The notes beneath the pieces are model-generated. The model was not told where the DNA came from. It worked only from the letters and a program-made list of their open reading frames with translations, and searched no databases. Below are positions 61,325 to 64,000 of a stretch of 64,000 nt of DNA, piece after piece. The position numbers and the translations under genes are program-made. This stretch comes from Clostridium sp. 12(A) (GTDB lineage: Bacteria; Bacillota; Clostridia; Lachnospirales; Lachnospiraceae): contig JAGI01000002.1 of the NCBI GenBank assembly GCA_000526575.1, positions 620,001 to 684,000 on the forward strand, read 5' to 3'. Numbering within the stretch: the first letter of the stretch is position 1; each line of letters begins with the position of its first letter.

Positions 61325-62281
61325 ATGAAAAAAATGATGAGAATACTTCTTTCCATTGCAGTTTTCTCCTGCCTGATCAGTGGTTGTACCAAAGCGCCCA
61401 AAGAGACGGCAGTCACTGGTTCCCAGTGGCCAAGAAGTTTTAAAGACACGGCAGGGCATGAGGTGGTTTTAGAGAAGCAGCCGGAGAGAATCGCAATCCT
61501 GCATTCCATGTATCTGGAGTATTTCTTTGCACTGGATACGCCCCCAATTGCTTCCGCTGGTGCCAATACAGGAACAGCCATGAAAGCGCTGGAAGAATTT
61601 GAAACGCTTCGCCCCTTTAAGGGAACCGCGGATATTATTGACTTAGGAAGTGCACGTCAGCTTAACTTGGAAGCAATTCTTGCAGCAGAGCCAGATGTCA
61701 TCGTTACCTTTAACGGACATGGGGGAGTAAATGAAATATATGACCAGCTGACACAAATAGCTCCGGTAGTTATGCTGGATTATACAGCAAGCTGGCAGGA
61801 TTCCATACGTGATTGTGCCAAGATTGCAGGTAAGGAAAACTTAGCAGAGCAGCGAATCAGGGAAACAGAAAAAATCATGTCGGAAGCAGGAGAAAAGCTT
61901 GCAGGCATAGGCGATAAGACGGCGGTTTTTGTTCGTTCCGATGGAAAGGGTGGAGTATTTGCCCTTGGAACCTCCCGATATCCTTACTATTATGATAAAA
62001 CCTCCGGCTTTGGACTCTCCATACCAGATGGATATCCTGAGGAATGGGGCGTAATTTCTTTAGAGACTCTGTCTGAGCTGGATCCGGATTATATTATTTT
62101 TCAGGACTTTATCTCCGATGCCAAAGGCCTTGTAACGTCCCTGGAAGCGTCTGCTGTATGGAATAATTTAACGGCGGTCAGGAACCAGCAAGTCGTTTAT
62201 CTGGATGGCTCTTTGAATACCACTAGTCCTCTTGCCATACAGGCAGCAGCAAAGGGACTGACGGAAGCATTGGTAAGGTAA
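61325..62281 (+). CDS. Iron-siderophore ABC transporter substrate-binding lipoprotein
   Basis: A 318-aa FhuD/FecB-type binding protein (TroA-like fold). The signal peptide ends in lipobox ISGC (Cys21). The mature part opens with SFKDTAGHEVVLEKQPERIAILH, then LEAILAAEPDVIVTF and LSELDPDYIIF, the usual markers. It captures a ferric siderophore or haem outside the membrane. TGGAGGA precedes the ATG. It is separated from the permease gene by a terminator-like hairpin, so it should be the more abundant product. Confidence 0.93.
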   Translation: MKKMMRILLSIAVFSCLISGCTKAPKETAVTGSQWPRSFKDTAGHEVVLEKQPERIAILHSMYLEYFFALDTPPIASAGANTGTAMKALEEFETLRPFKGTADIIDLGSARQLNLEAILAAEPDVIVTFNGHGGVNEIYDQLTQIAPVVMLDYTASWQDSIRDCAKIAGKENLAEQRIRETEKIMSEAGEKLAGIGDKTAVFVRSDGKGGVFALGTSRYPYYYDKTSGFGLSIPDGYPEEWGVISLETLSELDPDYIIFQDFISDAKGLVTSLEASAVWNNLTAVRNQQVVYLDGSLNTTSPLAIQAAAKGLTEALVR

Positions 62282-62300
62282 CGGATTTATCATAGGATTT

Positions 62301-62338
62301 GCCGGGCGACATTAAGACAGTGAGTTGCCCGGTTTTTT
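62301..62338 (+). terminator. Terminator/attenuator between binding protein and permease
   Basis: CCGGGCGAC (62302-62310) pairs with GTTGCCCGG (62324-62332, one wobble), followed by T6. Confidence 0.85.
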
Positions 62339-62362
62339 GTATACTTAATTTAGGAGGGTTCA

Positions 62363-63403
62363 ATGAAACCGAGCATTTTTACAGAACAAACCGGTTACCA
62401 AAAAAATCTTCTGAGGAGGACGTGTCTGGCTCTTTTAGGAGGTCTCTTATTACTTCTTTTCGCCATGACAGTTTCCGTGATGGGCGGGGCGTCAGATATA
62501 CCTGTTAAAACCTTGTGGGAGGCAGTGACACAGTATGATGCCGGACAGTCCCAGCATTTAATTATTATGGATTTGCGGCTCCCCAGGGTGGTCACTGGGG
62601 CAATGGTTGGAGCTTCCCTTGCTGTAGCCGGGGCAATGATGCAGGCAATGACGAAGAATCCTTTGGCAGATTCCGGGCTTATGGGCCTTAATGCCGGGGC
62701 AGTCTTCTCTCTTTCGGTCTGCTTTGCCTTCTTTCCCGGTCTGCGTTATCAGGTGATGATGTGGGCGGCATTTGCTGGAGCAGCCCTGGGAGCAGGCTTA
62801 GTTATCGGGGCCTCTGGCATGAGAGGAGGAACAAATGAGCCTGGGAGAATTGTACTGGCAGGAGCTGCGGTCAGTGCGCTACTTACTGCATTCAGCCAGG
62901 GAATTGCCTTGCATTATAATGTCTCCCAGAAGGTGATGTTCTGGACAACAGGAGGGACAGCAGGCGCAAACTGGCAGCAGATTAAGGGGATATCTCCCTG
63001 GATTGCAGCAGGACTTATTGGTGCTTTTCTTCTGGCCAGGTCAATATCACTGCTCAGTCTTGGTCAGGAAACCGCAAAAGGACTTGGTGTGAATACCGGG
63101 GCAGTAAATGCAATCTGCTCCTGTTTGGTGTTTATACTTGCAGGTGCAGCGGTATCCATGGCTGGCGGAATTGGATTTGTAGGGCTTATGGTCCCTCATA
63201 TCGTCCGTTATTTTGTTGGTGTGGATTATCGAAGCATTCTTCCTGTCTCCGCCATCTTTGGGGCAGCGTTGGTTGTTGCAGCGGATTTCGGCGCCGGGCT
63301 GGTTAATCCACCCTTTGAAACACCCTTAGGTGCTGTGGTTGCTTTGCTTGGAGGCCCGTTTTTTCTGTATCTGGCATGCAGCCAAAGGAGGCGTAACGTA
63401 TGA
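62363..63403 (+). CDS. FecCD-family siderophore ABC permease, subunit 1
   Basis: A 346-aa permease with nine to ten membrane segments. LRLPRVVTGAMVGASLAVAGAMMQAMTKNPLADSGLMGLNAGA, broken by no gap, is the FecCD signature (about residues 68-110). GGIGFVGLMVPHIVR (about residues 271-285) is the ATPase-contact loop. The ATG follows TAGGAGG. It overlaps the next permease start by four bases (ATGA). Confidence 0.94.
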   Translation: MKPSIFTEQTGYQKNLLRRTCLALLGGLLLLLFAMTVSVMGGASDIPVKTLWEAVTQYDAGQSQHLIIMDLRLPRVVTGAMVGASLAVAGAMMQAMTKNPLADSGLMGLNAGAVFSLSVCFAFFPGLRYQVMMWAAFAGAALGAGLVIGASGMRGGTNEPGRIVLAGAAVSALLTAFSQGIALHYNVSQKVMFWTTGGTAGANWQQIKGISPWIAAGLIGAFLLARSISLLSLGQETAKGLGVNTGAVNAICSCLVFILAGAAVSMAGGIGFVGLMVPHIVRYFVGVDYRSILPVSAIFGAALVVAADFGAGLVNPPFETPLGAVVALLGGPFFLYLACSQRRRNV

Positions 63404-64000
63404 ATCCCGTGAGAGAGTTAGTTAGGACTGACAGGGGCAGGCGTCTTTCTCGAAACCATGGAGTGGTGGTGATTTTATGTGGAATACTTCTCTTTACTCT
63501 GCTGGTCAGTATGAATACAGGTCAAATAAGGCTATCTCCATTTGATACGCTCCGCACTCTTTTTGGAGGCGGCAGCGGGAAAGAAAATCTGGTTTTATTT
63601 CAGTTTCGTCTTCCTCGCATCGTGATTTCCATATTGGTGGGGGCAGGTCTTTCTATTTCAGGCCGCATTATACAGGCGGTACTGGGAAATTCCCTTGCAG
63701 ATCCGGGGCTTCTGGGTATTCATGCGGGGGCTGGCTTTGCAGTTACTATGTATGTGCTGTTTCTTGGGACACAGTCCTTTTTGACGGTCTTTACCATGCC
63801 CTTTATTGCCATGGCTGGGGGAGGAGTAACGTCCTTTTTCATATATATTCTGGTGTATGCCAGACGAAGGGAAGCCTCCTCGGTTCGTCTGATTTTAGTG
63901 GGGGTGGCTTTACAGGCAGGCTTAACTGCCCTGACGACGGTAACTGTGGTCAGGCTTGACGAAACCCAATACAATTTTGTGGCTGCCTGGCAGGCAGGGA
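63400..64000 (+). CDS. FecCD-family siderophore ABC permease, subunit 2 (runs off the window)
   Basis: The first 200 residues of a second permease are visible, open to the last base. FRLPRIVISILVGAGLSISGRIIQAVLGNSLADPGLLGIHAGAG is the family signature (about residues 71-114). In the usual GxxLAxxGxxxQxxxxNPLADP pattern it has NSLADP. The start overlaps the stop of subunit 1 by four bases, so the two permeases are translated together and should form a heterodimer. The ATPase gene presumably lies beyond the window. Confidence 0.93.
   Translation, partial: MNPVRELVRTDRGRRLSRNHGVVVILCGILLFTLLVSMNTGQIRLSPFDTLRTLFGGGSGKENLVLFQFRLPRIVISILVGAGLSISGRIIQAVLGNSLADPGLLGIHAGAGFAVTMYVLFLGTQSFLTVFTMPFIAMAGGGVTSFFIYILVYARRREASSVRLILVGVALQAGLTALTTVTVVRLDETQYNFVAAWQAG

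Noticed and set aside
1-64000. CRISPR array, T-box leader, transposase or prophage genes
   Set aside because: No regularly spaced repeats, no T-box sequence, and no transposase, integrase or phage structural gene found on either strand.

Overview
The window looks like chromosomal DNA from a low-GC Gram-positive anaerobe of the class Clostridia, most likely the family Lachnospiraceae (Lacrimispora or 'Clostridium' saccharolyticum-like). The grounds are CodY, a PolC-type replicative polymerase, MEP-pathway isoprenoid genes, AGGAGG ribosome sites, TTGACA-17-TATAAT promoters, U-rich hairpin terminators and abundant ABC transporters. The species call is inference. I see no insertion sequence, prophage or CRISPR array.

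Layout. 1-2121: end of a carbohydrate ABC transporter (partial binding protein, two permeases), then galE. 3542-5729: an SOS-box-preceded radical SAM gene and its usual partner, a putative DNA repair pair. 5867-10585: yifB-dprA-topA. 10719-13570: codY, rpsB, tsf. 13699-21379: an oligopeptide ABC cassette (oppBCDF and two oppA paralogues) lying between tsf and pyrH. 21512-32280: pyrH-frr-uppS-cdsA-dxr-rseP-ispG-polC, the conserved block for translation, undecaprenyl and phospholipid synthesis, the MEP pathway and replication.

32443-44043 is more accessory. It holds four tRNA genes, all with C34 anticodons, a diguanylate cyclase, and a DUF1538 membrane protein in an operon with two PII-like proteins. 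It also holds an ECF-type vitamin transporter S component, a GntR-regulated ABC operon, a GGDEF/EAL protein with a degenerate GGDEF site, acylphosphatase, a cupin, a DUF4318-like protein and a LUD-domain protein.

44197-57304: a type IIA topoisomerase pair (ParE/ParC-like), asd, galM, a DMT transporter, a YbaK-like deacylase, topB, a left-handed beta-helix protein, and a MarR regulator next to an MFS efflux pump with MarR-type operators. 57363-59349: uraA-upp (minus strand) for uracil salvage. 59421-64000: a DUF4163/DUF3298-like lipoprotein, then an AraC regulator and a siderophore-type ABC importer (binding protein and two FecCD permeases, the second running off the window).

The most interesting items are the DUF1538 plus twin PII-like operon, which appears to start with a leaderless mRNA; the two LexA-type boxes around the promoter of the radical SAM pair; the opp cassette splitting the rpsB-tsf/pyrH-frr cluster directly downstream of codY; and several promoter-embedded inverted repeats that look like operators.
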